NCBI RefSeq assembly: GCF_014217805.1 | Contig: NZ_CP055156.1 | Location: forward strand, 2,920,585 to 2,984,584 | From: Adhaeribacter swui | Lineage (GTDB): Bacteria; Bacteroidota; Bacteroidia; Cytophagales; Hymenobacteraceae | Direction: 5' to 3' | DNA length: 64,000 nucleotides | Part shown: one piece after another, positions 29,078 to 37,927 of the stretch | How the letters are laid out: each line of letters begins with the position of its first letter | How positions within the stretch are numbered: position 1 is the stretch's first letter | Notes under the pieces: generated by a model | Told to the model about the DNA's origin: nothing | The model's database searches: none | Seen by the model: only the letters and a program-made list of their open reading frames with translations | Made by a program: the position numbers and the translations under genes

Positions 29078-29452
29078 TATTCTTTAAGTGCTAAATAATT
29101 GCCAAATGGTATTCAGAAGAATACCGTTTGGCAATACACTTAAATTTATAAATATGCTATTTTTTAAATTTTTAGTGTGCAGGACTTCCTATAGCAGAAG
29201 CATAATCTAGTTATGCATTGAAAAATGGATATTTCTACCTGGAAAAGGACCTGGGATATCCAGAATAGCGGAAGATTATGCCCTTTGCCAAGTGTGAGAT
29301 TGTGAAACTAAAAAGACCGAAAATAAAGGAAACGTTTTCCATCAATTACGGATTATACAGAAAAGGTAACCAGTCGTCGGTTAATACAGCGGGCGAAATA
29401 TTTAAAAAGCCAGATTCTAAATCCGGCTTACCTATTTATCAATAGAACAACC
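29078..29452. other. Intergenic region after susD
   Basis: It contains the 17-bp hairpin listed next. Just before the following gene a weaker hairpin (AAGCCAGATT / AATCCGGCTT, near 29,407-29,431) is present. No coding frame is seen. Confidence 0.5.
29098..29135 (+). terminator. Long hairpin after susCD
   Basis: A 17-bp stem with one G-U pair and a 4-nt AGAA loop begins 21 bp after the susD stop. There is no T run after it, so it may act as an attenuator or an mRNA 3' end stabiliser that separates susCD from the downstream oxidoreductase genes. Confidence 0.55.
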
Positions 29453-29983
29453 ATGAACAGAAGAGAGGCTATCCGGAATATAATCGTTTTTACGGGCGGG
29501 GTAACCTTCTTGCCTGCTTACGCAGGATCGGAAGGAAGAGCATCTGTGGCCCTTAACAACATCAATATTTCGGCGCAACAGGAAAAACTTCTAGCCATTA
29601 TTGCTGCTACTCTCATCCCAAAAACCGATACACCAGGTGCCGACGAAACAGGCGCCCATCTGTTTGTCCTGAAAATGGTAGACGATTGCTACGAGAAAGC
29701 GGATCAGGATAAATTTGTAGGGGGGCTGGATCAATTGGAGCAGGCTGCTCAAAAACGTTTTGGAAAATCAATGCTAAAATGTTCGGTGGCTGATCGTCAA
29801 AAGTTGTTGCAGGAGGTAGAAAATAAAGATGGATTCGCGCCGGAAGTTTATGCCTTTTACCAGATTATGAAGCAACGCACCATTCAGGGGTATATGACCT
29901 CCCGGTATGTGTTGGACAACATCAAGCATTATACCATTATTCCTGCTGTTAAATACGACGGGTACCACCGGATTGAAAATTAA
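29453..29983 (+). CDS. Gluconate 2-dehydrogenase subunit 3-like protein
   Basis: A 176-residue protein with an N-terminal MNRREAIRN twin-arginine-like export signal and a hydrophobic stretch ending PAYAG. The mature part has the family pattern AIIAATLIPKTDTPGADE with FVLKMVDDCY, and a C-terminal YMTSRYVLDN segment. The family is the small 'hitchhiker' subunit that carries a GMC catalytic subunit through the Tat system. The GMC gene starts 9 bp downstream, which confirms the pairing. It should lie in the periplasm. Confidence 0.88.
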   Translation: MNRREAIRNIIVFTGGVTFLPAYAGSEGRASVALNNINISAQQEKLLAIIAATLIPKTDTPGADETGAHLFVLKMVDDCYEKADQDKFVGGLDQLEQAAQKRFGKSMLKCSVADRQKLLQEVENKDGFAPEVYAFYQIMKQRTIQGYMTSRYVLDNIKHYTIIPAVKYDGYHRIEN

Positions 29984-29992
29984 ATTGAGAGA

Positions 29993-31711
29993 ATGGAAGA
30001 ATTAAAATACGATTCGGCGAAGAATCGGACGTTTGACGCCATCGTGATCGGTTCTGGTATGAGCGGGGGCTGGGCGGCTAAGGAGTTTACCGAAAAAGGA
30101 TTAAAAACCCTGGTGCTGGAGCGAGGTCGGGACGTTAAACATATAAAAGATTACCCAACGGCAAACAAATTGCCCTACGAATTTGAGCACCGGGGAGAAA
30201 TACCGCTGGAGGAGAAAAAAAAGGATCCGATTATCAGCAGTTGTTATGCCTATGGGGAAGATACCAAACATTTTTTTGTGCGAGACAGCGAGCATCCGTA
30301 TGTACAGGAAAAGCCATTCGACTGGATCCGCGGCTATCAGGTTGGCGGTAAATCGCTGATGTGGGCCAAGGCTACCCAACGTTGGAGTAACTTCGATTAT
30401 GAGGGTCCGGCCAGGGATGGCTTTGCCGTAGACTGGCCCATCCGGGAAAAGGATATGGCCCCTTGGTACAGCCATGTGGAGCGGTTTGTGGGTATTGCCG
30501 GTAACCGCGACGGATTAAAACAATTGCCGGACGGCGAATTTCTTCCGGCTTTTCCCTTGAACGTAGTAGAAGATTATTTTAAAAATAAGTTAACGGAACT
30601 CTATGAGCACCGCCATGTAATCAGCGAACGGGTGGCACATTTAACTAAGCCAAACCCCATCCATCACGAACAGGGGAGGGGGCAATGCCTTACCCGTAAT
30701 CTTTGCGCGCGGGGTTGCCCGCTCGGTGGGTATTTCAGCAGTAATTCCTCTACCATTCCTTGGGCAGCCAAGACCGGTAACATGACCTTACGGCCTTTTT
30801 CCGTTGTGCATTCTATTATTTACAACAACGACAAGGGCAAAGCAACCGGCGTGCGCGTGATTGATGCCAATACCAAAGAGATGATTGAATATTATGCCAA
30901 GGTAATTTTTGTAAACGCCGGCGCTTTAAATTCTAATTTGGTATTGCTTAATTCTACCTCGCATCGCTTCCCCAACGGGATTGGTAATGATAATGGCCTG
31001 ATGGGTAAATTTGTGGCTTTCCATAATTACAGCGCGCGCATTAGCGCCACCCTGGAAAAAGGATTTGAAGAATATAATCCGGTGGGCACCAACCCCGCCG
31101 GGGGAGGTTACATGCCGCGTTTCAGAAATCTTTTTAAGCAGGAAACCGACTTCCTACGGGGCTATTCTGCAGGGGTGTCCGCCTACCGCAGCTCATCTTC
31201 TAGTTTATCAGGTGTAGGGCCGGATTTAAAGGAACAATTGTTAAATCCCAAACTCGGGCCCTGGAAAATTGGGTCGCACATGATGGGGGAAACTATCCCC
31301 AAAGAAACCAATCGGGTAAGCCTCGACCGCACCACGACTGACGCCTGGGGAATTCCATTATTAAAGATCTCGGTCGCTTACGACGACAATGATGAGAAGA
31401 TGAAGCAGGATTATTTCGAACAATTCTCAAATATGTTTACGCGAGCCGGTTTTACTAATATCCAGATACAAAGTTCTTCGCCAAATCCGGGTAACGATAT
31501 TCATGAAATGGGTGGGGTTAGAATGGGAAATGACCCTAAAACCTCTTTGTTGAATAAATGGAACCAGCTCCATTTGTGTAAAAATGTGTACGTAACAGAT
31601 GGTGCGGCTATGACCTCTACCTCTACGCAAAATCCGTCCCTTACTTATATGGCCCTTACCGCGCGAGCAGTAGACCATGCCGTAAATCAATTAAAACGAG
31701 GCGATTTATAA
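29993..31711 (+). CDS. GMC-family FAD oxidoreductase (gluconate/pyranoside dehydrogenase type)
   Basis: A 572-residue flavoprotein. The FAD-binding GSGMSG lies at residues 20-25 (AIVIGSGMSGGWAAKEF), with VLERGR after the second strand and GGKSLMWAKATQRW in the GMC signature region. A Cys-rich segment (CLTRNLCARGCPLGG) is typical of the gluconate-dehydrogenase group. The C-terminal NPSLTYMALTARAVDHA closes the FAD domain. It has no own signal and is probably exported with the small subunit 9 bp upstream. It should oxidise a sugar or sugar acid, perhaps at C3 as in pyranoside 3-dehydrogenases. The cytochrome c partner of such complexes is not in this pair. Confidence 0.9.
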   Translation: MEELKYDSAKNRTFDAIVIGSGMSGGWAAKEFTEKGLKTLVLERGRDVKHIKDYPTANKLPYEFEHRGEIPLEEKKKDPIISSCYAYGEDTKHFFVRDSEHPYVQEKPFDWIRGYQVGGKSLMWAKATQRWSNFDYEGPARDGFAVDWPIREKDMAPWYSHVERFVGIAGNRDGLKQLPDGEFLPAFPLNVVEDYFKNKLTELYEHRHVISERVAHLTKPNPIHHEQGRGQCLTRNLCARGCPLGGYFSSNSSTIPWAAKTGNMTLRPFSVVHSIIYNNDKGKATGVRVIDANTKEMIEYYAKVIFVNAGALNSNLVLLNSTSHRFPNGIGNDNGLMGKFVAFHNYSARISATLEKGFEEYNPVGTNPAGGGYMPRFRNLFKQETDFLRGYSAGVSAYRSSSSSLSGVGPDLKEQLLNPKLGPWKIGSHMMGETIPKETNRVSLDRTTTDAWGIPLLKISVAYDDNDEKMKQDYFEQFSNMFTRAGFTNIQIQSSSPNPGNDIHEMGGVRMGNDPKTSLLNKWNQLHLCKNVYVTDGAAMTSTSTQNPSLTYMALTARAVDHAVNQLKRGDL

Positions 31712-31827
31712 ATGTAAGCTAGGTTTATTGAAGCATGAATTAGTAAAAACTTAAATTAACTACAGCGTGAGTTTCAGCATTCTAAGGTTGGTAGCATTCT
31801 AAAAAGATTTTTATGATTTTAAAACAG

Positions 31828-31860
31828 TTTCTAAGAAAAGAATTTAATTTAGTATGTTTG
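31828..31860 (+). promoter_or_regulatory. Predicted promoter of the DeoR regulator
   Basis: TATGTTTG at 31,853-31,860 is a perfect -7 TAnnTTTG element. TTTC at 31,828-31,831 matches -33 TTTG in three of four bases, with a 21-nt spacer. The ATG is 42 nt downstream. Confidence 0.5.
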
Positions 31861-31901
31861 AAACCATTATTCCCAATAGTTTATAGTCATTTTTGAGCCC
31901 T

Positions 31902-32687
31902 ATGAAGAGTAACGAAACAAAGTCCACGGTCAGCAGACGGATGATAATACTAAGTCAGCTGGAAAAGAACGGGGAGGTCAATATCAATGACCTTAGTTCA
32001 TCGCTCGGGGTGAGTACCGTAACTATTCGGAATGACCTGGAGCAACTGGAAAAGAAAAATATGCTGTTGCGCGCCAGGGGTGGGGCCATGAAGATTTCGC
32101 AGGATCACGTTAGTCTTGATTTTCCGTTGTCGGATAAACAGAAAAAACACCTGCTTGAAAAAAAGGAGATTGGCAAGAAAGCCACGGAGCTGATAGAAGA
32201 GCGCAATACCATTATTCTGGATTCCGGATCCACCACTTTTGAAATTGCCAAGAACCTAGGGAAATTTGAAGAATTAACCGTTATTACTAACGCCATTAAT
32301 GTGGCCAATTACCTGGCGGAGCAAAGAAATATCACCGTAATCGTACCGGGCGGCACGCTTCGTAATAATTCTCTTTCTTTGGTAGGTAATCTGGCGGAAA
32401 AAGGGTTCAAGAACTATTTTTGCGATAAACTCTTCCTGGGCGTAGATGGATTTGATATCAGTTATGGTTTATCCACGCCCAACGTGGAAGAAGCTCACCT
32501 GAACCAGATCATGATAGAAATGTCACAAAAAGTGATTGTGGTGGCCGATTCCAGCAAATTCGGGCGGCGGGGCTTTGCCTTTATTGCCCCCATCAACCGC
32601 ATCCATGCCCTGATTACGGATAGCGGTATCCCGCTGGAAGTGAAAAATAAACTCATAGGCATGGGGATAGAAGTGCTAATCGCATAA
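31902..32687 (+). CDS. DeoR/GlpR-family transcriptional regulator
   Basis: A 261-residue protein counted from the ATG at 31,902; an upstream in-frame TTG at 31,893 is less likely because it lies closer to the predicted promoter. The N-terminal winged helix has ILSQLEKNGEVNINDLSSSLGVSTVTIRNDLEQLEK in the canonical DeoR pattern (residues about 18-55). The C-terminal DeoR sensor domain has DSGSTTFEIAKNL, the sugar-phosphate-binding loop, and VVVADSSKFG. Such regulators usually repress sugar genes until a phosphorylated intermediate binds. Its position between the GMC genes and nagB makes it the likely regulator of this locus, sensing a hexosamine- or tagatose-phosphate. Confidence 0.9.
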   Translation: MKSNETKSTVSRRMIILSQLEKNGEVNINDLSSSLGVSTVTIRNDLEQLEKKNMLLRARGGAMKISQDHVSLDFPLSDKQKKHLLEKKEIGKKATELIEERNTIILDSGSTTFEIAKNLGKFEELTVITNAINVANYLAEQRNITVIVPGGTLRNNSLSLVGNLAEKGFKNYFCDKLFLGVDGFDISYGLSTPNVEEAHLNQIMIEMSQKVIVVADSSKFGRRGFAFIAPINRIHALITDSGIPLEVKNKLIGMGIEVLIA

Positions 32688-33075
32688 GTGCCTCGGATTT
32701 TCTTTTAATACAAGCTATTGTACCTGCTAAGTTACTACATATGTTCAGGTGCAACCGGCGAGGTAAAATGTAACTATTCTGTTTCCGGTTCAAAAACAGA
32801 GTCGATTTTGATTCCGGTATAGCAGTTTATAGGTATTTGAAACATACCTGTTTATAACATTGTGTTACTTCTGGTTCTGCTTTTCTGTTTTTTTTAAATT
32901 TTTATTATTTAGAAAGAGTAGATGCTCTGTTATGCATCCGGGTGTAGGATGCTGGCGATCTATTGCCCTATTTTTTTGACCGGAAAATACCTGAGCTTAT
33001 AAAATCATTAAACTTAAATACTTCCTGCATTGTGCAATCAGGAAAGTACAACCACCTTAATAAACCTTAATAGCT
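32688..33075. other. Intergenic region before the Tat-signal hydrolase
   Basis: No gene is seen. A small hairpin GCATCC / GGATGC lies at 32,934-32,952. The region is otherwise AT-rich. Confidence 0.4.
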
Positions 33076-34350
33076 ATGAAAAAAAATCGCAGGGAATTCC
33101 TGAAAATAACCGGTTTTGCAGGTATAAGCGTTGCGGGGGCTAGTATCTTGCCCGGCTTTGCTAACGAAAAAAATAAAGGGAATATCCCTGATAGGGAAAT
33201 AGATGAAAAAGATCAAAGCATCATTGGGTTATACGGTGCCTGGGCAAATTCTTTAAACGCAAACAAATTGCCTCCCTTTTCTTTTAGAAACCAAAAATGG
33301 CCGGATCTGGAAAAATGGCGAAAAGCGGCGAAAGACCGGGTAGTGGAACGATTAGCTATTCCGGACATAGGCGGTTTACCCAAAGTAACAATAAAGAAGC
33401 AGTACAACTATGACGGCTTACATATAGAAGAACTTAGTTGGCAATTACCTTATGGCCGCCCAACAGAAGCGATTTTATTAAAGCCGCAGAACGCGAAAGG
33501 CCAGCTGCCCGGTATTCTGGCTTTACACGATCATGCCGCCAACAAATATTTTGGTTGTCATAAAATCACCCGGACTTCGGATAAGCAACATTCGTTGATG
33601 AAATACCACCAGGAACACTACTATAGCGGTATTGCCTGGGCGAATGAAATAGCCAAACGCGGGTATGTGGTTTTGGTTGCTGATGCCTTTGCGTTTGCCA
33701 GCCGCCGGGTAATGCTACAGGATGTGCCCACCCGACAGCGAAATGGTTTAACGGATCCCGGCCTGGAAAATTCGGAAGGTATTGCAAGTTATAACACTTG
33801 GGCCGCCGATCACGAGCATATAATGGCTAAATCTTTATTTTGCGCCGGCACCACCTGGCCCGGAGTATTTTATGCCGAAGACCAAAAAGCGCTGGACGTT
33901 TTGTGTGCCCGGGCAGATGTGGATGCAGATAAAGTAGGCTGTGGAGGACTTTCGGGTGGAGGCCTTAGAACCGTTTTTTTGGCTGGCCTTGATCCAAGAA
34001 TCAAGTGTGCAGTTGATGTTGGCTTTATGAGTACCTGGAAAGATTTTCTCCTTAATAGATCCTATACCCATACCTGGATGACGTATGTTCCTTTACTCCC
34101 AAATGAGTTAGATTTTCCGGATATATTAAGTTTAAGGGCGCCACTACCAATCCTGGTTTTAAATGATAGTGATGACCAATTGTATACTTTGCCCGAAATG
34201 AACCAAGCCGAAAAAGTGTTAGCGGAGGTATATAAAAAAGCCGGAGCGGAAGATCGTTTTAAGTGCTCTTATTACCCGGGACCCCATAAGTTTGATGACA
34301 AAATGCAGCAGGAAGCTTTTAATTGGTTTGACCAATGGTTAAAAGCCTGA
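33076..34350 (+). CDS. Tat-exported alpha/beta hydrolase (dienelactone hydrolase / acetyl-xylan esterase-like)
   Basis: A 424-residue protein starting MKKNRREFLKITGFAG, a clear twin-arginine signal with a hydrophobic core and a cleavage region near PGFAN. The catalytic domain has ALHDHAANKYFG near the oxyanion strand, LSGGG with nucleophile Ser293, LVLNDSDDQLY for the acid, and PGPHKFDD for the His. It resembles large DLH-type esterases common in Bacteroidota glycan loci. It should be folded before export and act on acylated sugars or lactones in the periplasm. It lies between the DeoR regulator and nagB (88 bp). The exact substrate is unknown. Confidence 0.78.
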   Translation: MKKNRREFLKITGFAGISVAGASILPGFANEKNKGNIPDREIDEKDQSIIGLYGAWANSLNANKLPPFSFRNQKWPDLEKWRKAAKDRVVERLAIPDIGGLPKVTIKKQYNYDGLHIEELSWQLPYGRPTEAILLKPQNAKGQLPGILALHDHAANKYFGCHKITRTSDKQHSLMKYHQEHYYSGIAWANEIAKRGYVVLVADAFAFASRRVMLQDVPTRQRNGLTDPGLENSEGIASYNTWAADHEHIMAKSLFCAGTTWPGVFYAEDQKALDVLCARADVDADKVGCGGLSGGGLRTVFLAGLDPRIKCAVDVGFMSTWKDFLLNRSYTHTWMTYVPLLPNELDFPDILSLRAPLPILVLNDSDDQLYTLPEMNQAEKVLAEVYKKAGAEDRFKCSYYPGPHKFDDKMQQEAFNWFDQWLKA

Positions 34351-34438
34351 TTTTAAATAAGCAGCCAGAGAGAATTTTTAAAATTTTAGCCATCATGTGT
34401 CTGCTTTCAAGACAATAGAAAAGTAAATCAAAAATTTA

Positions 34439-35200
34439 ATGGAAATAAAAATTTTTAAAAATCCGATGGAGTTGGGCAAATCTGCGGGCAGAGCAGCGGC
34501 TGACTTAATTCGGCAAACGATAGCTGATCAGGGTTACGCGAATGTAATATTAGCCACCGGTACGAGCCAGTTCGAAACTCTAAATCAGCTTATTGCTGAA
34601 AAGGATATTGATTGGACTAAAGTAACCATGTTCCATTTGGATGAATATATTGGCTTACCCATTACGGCCAAAGCCAGTTTTCGGAGATATTTAAAAGAAC
34701 GTTTCCTGGACAAGGTTCCGGCCTTAAAAGCAACCTACCTGGTAAACGGAGAAAATAATCCAGAAGCAGAATGTGAACGTTTAGGTATTGCCATTAATTT
34801 GCATCCGATTGATGTGGCCTTGGTTGGAATAGGAGAGAATGGCCATTTAGCCTTTAATGATCCCCCTGCTGATTTTGATACGGAGCAGCCCTACATTATT
34901 GTGGAATTAGATGAGCAATGTCGTCGGCAGCAATTTAATGAGGGGTGGTTTGATACTTTGGAAGATGTGCCCAATAAAGCTATCAGTATGTCGGTGAAGC
35001 AAATTATGAAAGCGAAGCATATTATCTGCTCGGTACCGGATAGCCGCAAAGCAACCGCCGTACGCAACTGTTTAGAAGAAGCCGTTGACAACCAGTACCC
35101 TGCCAGTATTTTGCAACTGCATTCTAACTGCAGCTATTATTTAGACGAAGCATCCGCTTCCTTGCTATCAGCGGATGTGCAAGAAAATTTAAAAAACTGA
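34439..35200 (+). CDS. nagB: Glucosamine-6-phosphate deaminase
   Basis: A 253-residue cytoplasmic enzyme. FHLDEY (Asp68, Glu69) and GIGENGHLAFNDP (His136, Asp141) match the NagB active site, and KAISMSVKQIMKAKHIIC and a LQLH stretch match the later family blocks. The phosphate loop is ATGTSQFETL where E. coli has GLPTGGTP. It converts glucosamine-6-P to fructose-6-P and ammonia. It ends the predicted polysaccharide locus, 88 bp after the hydrolase. It is closer to the NagB consensus than the paralogue at 8,830. Specificity for GlcN-6-P over GalN-6-P is not proven. Confidence 0.85.
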   Translation: MEIKIFKNPMELGKSAGRAAADLIRQTIADQGYANVILATGTSQFETLNQLIAEKDIDWTKVTMFHLDEYIGLPITAKASFRRYLKERFLDKVPALKATYLVNGENNPEAECERLGIAINLHPIDVALVGIGENGHLAFNDPPADFDTEQPYIIVELDEQCRRQQFNEGWFDTLEDVPNKAISMSVKQIMKAKHIICSVPDSRKATAVRNCLEEAVDNQYPASILQLHSNCSYYLDEASASLLSADVQENLKN

Positions 35201-35228
35201 GTGGTTTATATGCTGTTCTAAATAGTTT

Positions 35229-35300
35229 ATAAGGGTTGAGCCGCTTAAATTTATTGGGTTCATAACCCAAAGCTCACAGGTTCGAGTCTTGTTCCCGCTA
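35229..35300 (+). pseudogene. Decayed initiator tRNA-fMet(CAT) remnant
   Basis: The 3' two-thirds fold like a tRNA. The anticodon arm is TTGGG-TTCATAA-CCCAA (35,254-35,270), with the three G-C pairs typical of initiator tRNA and anticodon CAT at 35,261-35,263. The variable loop is AGCTC and the T arm is ACAGG-TTCGAGT-CTTGT (35,276-35,292), followed by acceptor strand TCCCGCT. The 5' side is degraded: the D arm keeps only GAGC and the 5' acceptor keeps three pairing bases, so it should not be functional. A strong terminator lies just downstream, as for a real tRNA gene. It could also be a scar of an integration event. Confidence 0.6.
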
Positions 35301-35312
35301 CTTAAAATTTAG

Positions 35313-35341
35313 AAGGCCTTTCTACTTTAGAAAGGCCTTTT
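35313..35341 (+). terminator. Terminator downstream of the tRNA remnant
   Basis: An 11-bp perfect stem (AAGGCCTTTCT / AGAAAGGCCTT) with a 5-nt loop and a short T tail. It would end transcription of the tRNA remnant or of nagB. Confidence 0.7.
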
Positions 35342-35451
35342 AGATATTCTTTCAGAACCGCATTTCTGTCAAATTGAATCGTACCATTGGTTCAAGTTTA
35401 GCCTTGCCCAGCAAGGCTCCGGATAGGTGGCAAATCCCTAAGTGGCTGTTT

Positions 35452-36189
35452 TTACCAAGGGCAACTGGTTGGTTCCGGAAAGTATTCTTCGCTTATAAAT
35501 TTTCCGGTTGGTCCATCCGGACCAGTTAAGGCATATTTTGTAATCCGGGCACCGGCTTCCTGCACAGTACTGGTGCCTTGGTAATTGGTAAAGTCGGTTT
35601 TGGTATATCCCGGGCAAACCATATTTATTTTAAACAAAGTATCGCGCAGTTCATAAGCCAGATTAATGGTATACATGTTCAGGGCAGCTTTGCTGGATTG
35701 GTATACGGCCAGTTTGTAGTTGTAACCGCTACTGGCTGGGTCGGCGGCTAAAGTAAGCGAGGCCATGGCGGTACTTACATTTACAATGCGGGGTACCGGC
35801 GATTTTTTTAAAAATTCTATAAACGCCTGGGTTACCCGCGCTATCCCGAACACATTGGTTTCGTACACGTTCCTGAACTGGTCCATGGTAGCATCCAAGG
35901 CCGATTGCGGAAACCCGCCCGAAATGCCCGCATTATTAATTAATACATCCAGAACTTCTGTTTTTTTGCTTATTACTCTTGCCGCAGCATCTACAGATGC
36001 CTGATCGGTAACATCTAACTGCACGGCTTCTAGGTTATGTAGGCCATCTGCTTTAAGTTTTGCTACGGCCGCTTGGCCGCTTTCCAGGTTGCGGCTGCCT
36101 ACATAAACAAAGAAACCTTTTTGGGTAAGTTGTTTGGCTACTTCCAAGCCAATGCCTTTGTTGGCGCCGGTAATTAATGCTGTTTTCAT
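35452..36189 (-). CDS. Short-chain dehydrogenase/reductase
   Basis: A 245-residue classical SDR. TGANKGIG (residues 7-14) is the cofactor motif, NNAG lies near residue 90, a Ser sits in VNVSTAMAS, and YQSSK gives the YxxxK catalytic pair. SRNLE after the second strand suggests NADP preference. It resembles plant-type carbonyl reductases (SDR21C) that reduce aldehydes or ketones. An AraC-type regulator lies 81 bp upstream on the same strand and may control it. The substrate is unknown. Confidence 0.9.
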   Translation of the reverse strand: MKTALITGANKGIGLEVAKQLTQKGFFVYVGSRNLESGQAAVAKLKADGLHNLEAVQLDVTDQASVDAAARVISKKTEVLDVLINNAGISGGFPQSALDATMDQFRNVYETNVFGIARVTQAFIEFLKKSPVPRIVNVSTAMASLTLAADPASSGYNYKLAVYQSSKAALNMYTINLAYELRDTLFKINMVCPGYTKTDFTNYQGTSTVQEAGARITKYALTGPDGPTGKFISEEYFPEPTSCPW

Positions 36190-36270
36190 GTAACAAATTA
36201 TTTAAATTACAACAGCAAAAGTAGCGGTCAAGAAACCGGGCGAGGCGGACAAATCATGAGAATAGCTGGA

Positions 36271-37137
36271 TTAATCGTGGTGCTCGGCTAAGTATGTGCT
36301 GATGCTTTTGCCGGTGTACTTTTTAAATAACCGTGAAAAATAATCGGGGTCGTTGAAGCCCAGTTCGTAGGCAAGTTCTTTCACCGAAAAATTGGAATAC
36401 TGCAGTTTACGCTGCGCTTCCAGCATGAGCCGGTTTGTCATCCATTCTTTGGGCGATACACCCGCAAATTCTTTAACAACCCCATACAGGCTGCTGGTAG
36501 TCATGTTTAATTTTTCAGCAATGGAGTGTACATCGTGCTGCTCCGTCAGGTGCGTTTCTACGGCTAGTTTAAAGGCGATGTATTTGTTCAGCTTCGGATT
36601 GGCTACTATTACTTGGTTGCTTTGTTCAAAATAAGCGCTGTTAAACTCAGTTAAAAGGGTGTTTAGGTGGGCTAAAACAATTTCTGTTTTGGGTGGCTTG
36701 CCTTTGGTATGCAGCAACTGGAACAAATTAGAAAAAACAGACTTTACCCGTTCTTTAGCCTCCGGATCGAAGGTGATGGTGTTGGTATTGAGCGGGTTTA
36801 ACAAAAACGGAAAAGAATTTGGCAAGAGCGCCAGCGTACTTTCATCAAACCCTACTTTATAGTTCGGGTAATGATGCACTTGGGTCGGGTTACAGAAGAT
36901 TTGATTGGGTAAACCAAAAATTAACTGGCTGCCGGCAATGGTAATATCCTGTAAATCTATTTTATACGTTTCGGAGCCTTCTTCCAGAAATACAAAATAG
37001 TAAAAAGATAGCTTATGCGGCTGCAGCAACTTTTCCAGAATATCCGGTGGTACGGCAACTTGGCAATTTTCGTTCACCGTAAGCTCCAACCGGGGGTGAT
37101 GCTTCATCCGGTTAATAATTCCTGCGAGTTCTTGCAT
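36271..37137 (-). CDS. AraC-family transcriptional regulator
   Basis: A 288-residue regulator with an N-terminal cupin-like sensor domain of about 170 residues and a C-terminal pair of helix-turn-helix motifs (HDVHSIAEKLNMTTSSLYGVVKEF and the FSVKELAYELGFNDPDYFSRLFKKYTG pattern near residues 245-272). The second HTH is the best conserved AraC signature. It lies upstream of the SDR gene on the same strand, the usual layout for regulator and target. The effector is unknown. Confidence 0.88.
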   Translation of the reverse strand: MQELAGIINRMKHHPRLELTVNENCQVAVPPDILEKLLQPHKLSFYYFVFLEEGSETYKIDLQDITIAGSQLIFGLPNQIFCNPTQVHHYPNYKVGFDESTLALLPNSFPFLLNPLNTNTITFDPEAKERVKSVFSNLFQLLHTKGKPPKTEIVLAHLNTLLTEFNSAYFEQSNQVIVANPKLNKYIAFKLAVETHLTEQHDVHSIAEKLNMTTSSLYGVVKEFAGVSPKEWMTNRLMLEAQRKLQYSNFSVKELAYELGFNDPDYFSRLFKKYTGKSISTYLAEHHD

Positions 37138-37165
37138 TTATCTTTTAGTACTTTATACAAATATA

Positions 37166-37196
37166 AAGCCCCAGAAGTTTTTTGCTTCCGGGGCTT
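37166..37196 (-). terminator. Terminator of the small minus-strand gene
   Basis: AAGCCCCAGAAG pairs with CTTCCGGGGCTT (one A-C mismatch) around a T-rich loop. On the minus strand it is followed by TTTATATTTG. It ends the transcript of the 95-residue gene and separates it from the AraC gene. Confidence 0.6.
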
Positions 37197-37256
37197 ATTT
37201 AATTTTAAAATATGCGCTTATTAATAAGATCTACAGGCAAGTAAGTTTATGTGTTA

Positions 37257-37544
37257 CTAAATTATGGCATCGCAGTACCAGTTTTCTAAATCAAATTTTA
37301 TTTCTTTTTGGGCCGGAATTAAATGCTGAATGGCTTCGGTAACCGGATAAGCATATTTCTCGGCATTGTATTTTTTTATAGGCGTGGCAAAGGTAGAATA
37401 AGTTTTAAAATTTTCGTCGGTGTCGGTGCTCTCGGGCGATAAAGGAACTAAGCGCGGATAGCCCAAGGCCGTATCCACTGTTTTACAAAATGCATCCGCT
37501 TCTTCCTTCATGTTAAAAATTACGTACTGAATCATGCCTGCCAT
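37257..37544 (-). CDS. Small protein of unknown function
   Basis: A 95-residue soluble protein that I do not recognise. It begins MAGMIQYVIF; the second Met is an equally good start. It has alternating hydrophobic and charged stretches, four Tyr in the segment YSTFATPIKKYNAEKYAYP, and one Trp-Tyr-Cys cluster near the C-terminus. No signal peptide or membrane segment is visible. It is isolated, with its own terminator, upstream of the AraC gene on the same strand. The absence of low complexity and normal codon use support it as a real gene. Confidence 0.6.
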   Translation of the reverse strand: MAGMIQYVIFNMKEEADAFCKTVDTALGYPRLVPLSPESTDTDENFKTYSTFATPIKKYNAEKYAYPVTEAIQHLIPAQKEIKFDLENWYCDAII

Positions 37545-37927
37545 GGTCTTACCAATTTATTGTACTTTGTATGCTACTTAATTCCGGCTTCGTGTTGCGT
37601 AGAAGCTCTTGTTTTTAAATTAAAAAATTACTGCGTTTTTAATGCGCCATATACATTTATCGCCCGAATTAGAAAAGGTAACCCAAGCTTTATGTATTCT
37701 GACAAAAACAAAGCCAAACCAGATTGAAATTTTTTAAATTTTATTAACCACCAGAGTAAAAAAAACAGCGAAGTAGTGGATAGGTTTAGCCCAAAAACGA
37801 ATTAGAGCGTCAAAATTTGCATTACTTTATTTCATATTGCCGTTGGTGCAGCGGAAAACCAGAGAAAATTGGTATATTTTGAATCTGAAATAAAACCACT
37901 GCCAGTTCAGGTTGTAAATAAAAACTT
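37545..37927. other. Divergent intergenic region
   Basis: No gene and no strong hairpin. It separates divergent genes and must hold both promoters. GTATATTTTG at about 37,872 is close to the -7 consensus but has one base too many. Confidence 0.4.
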
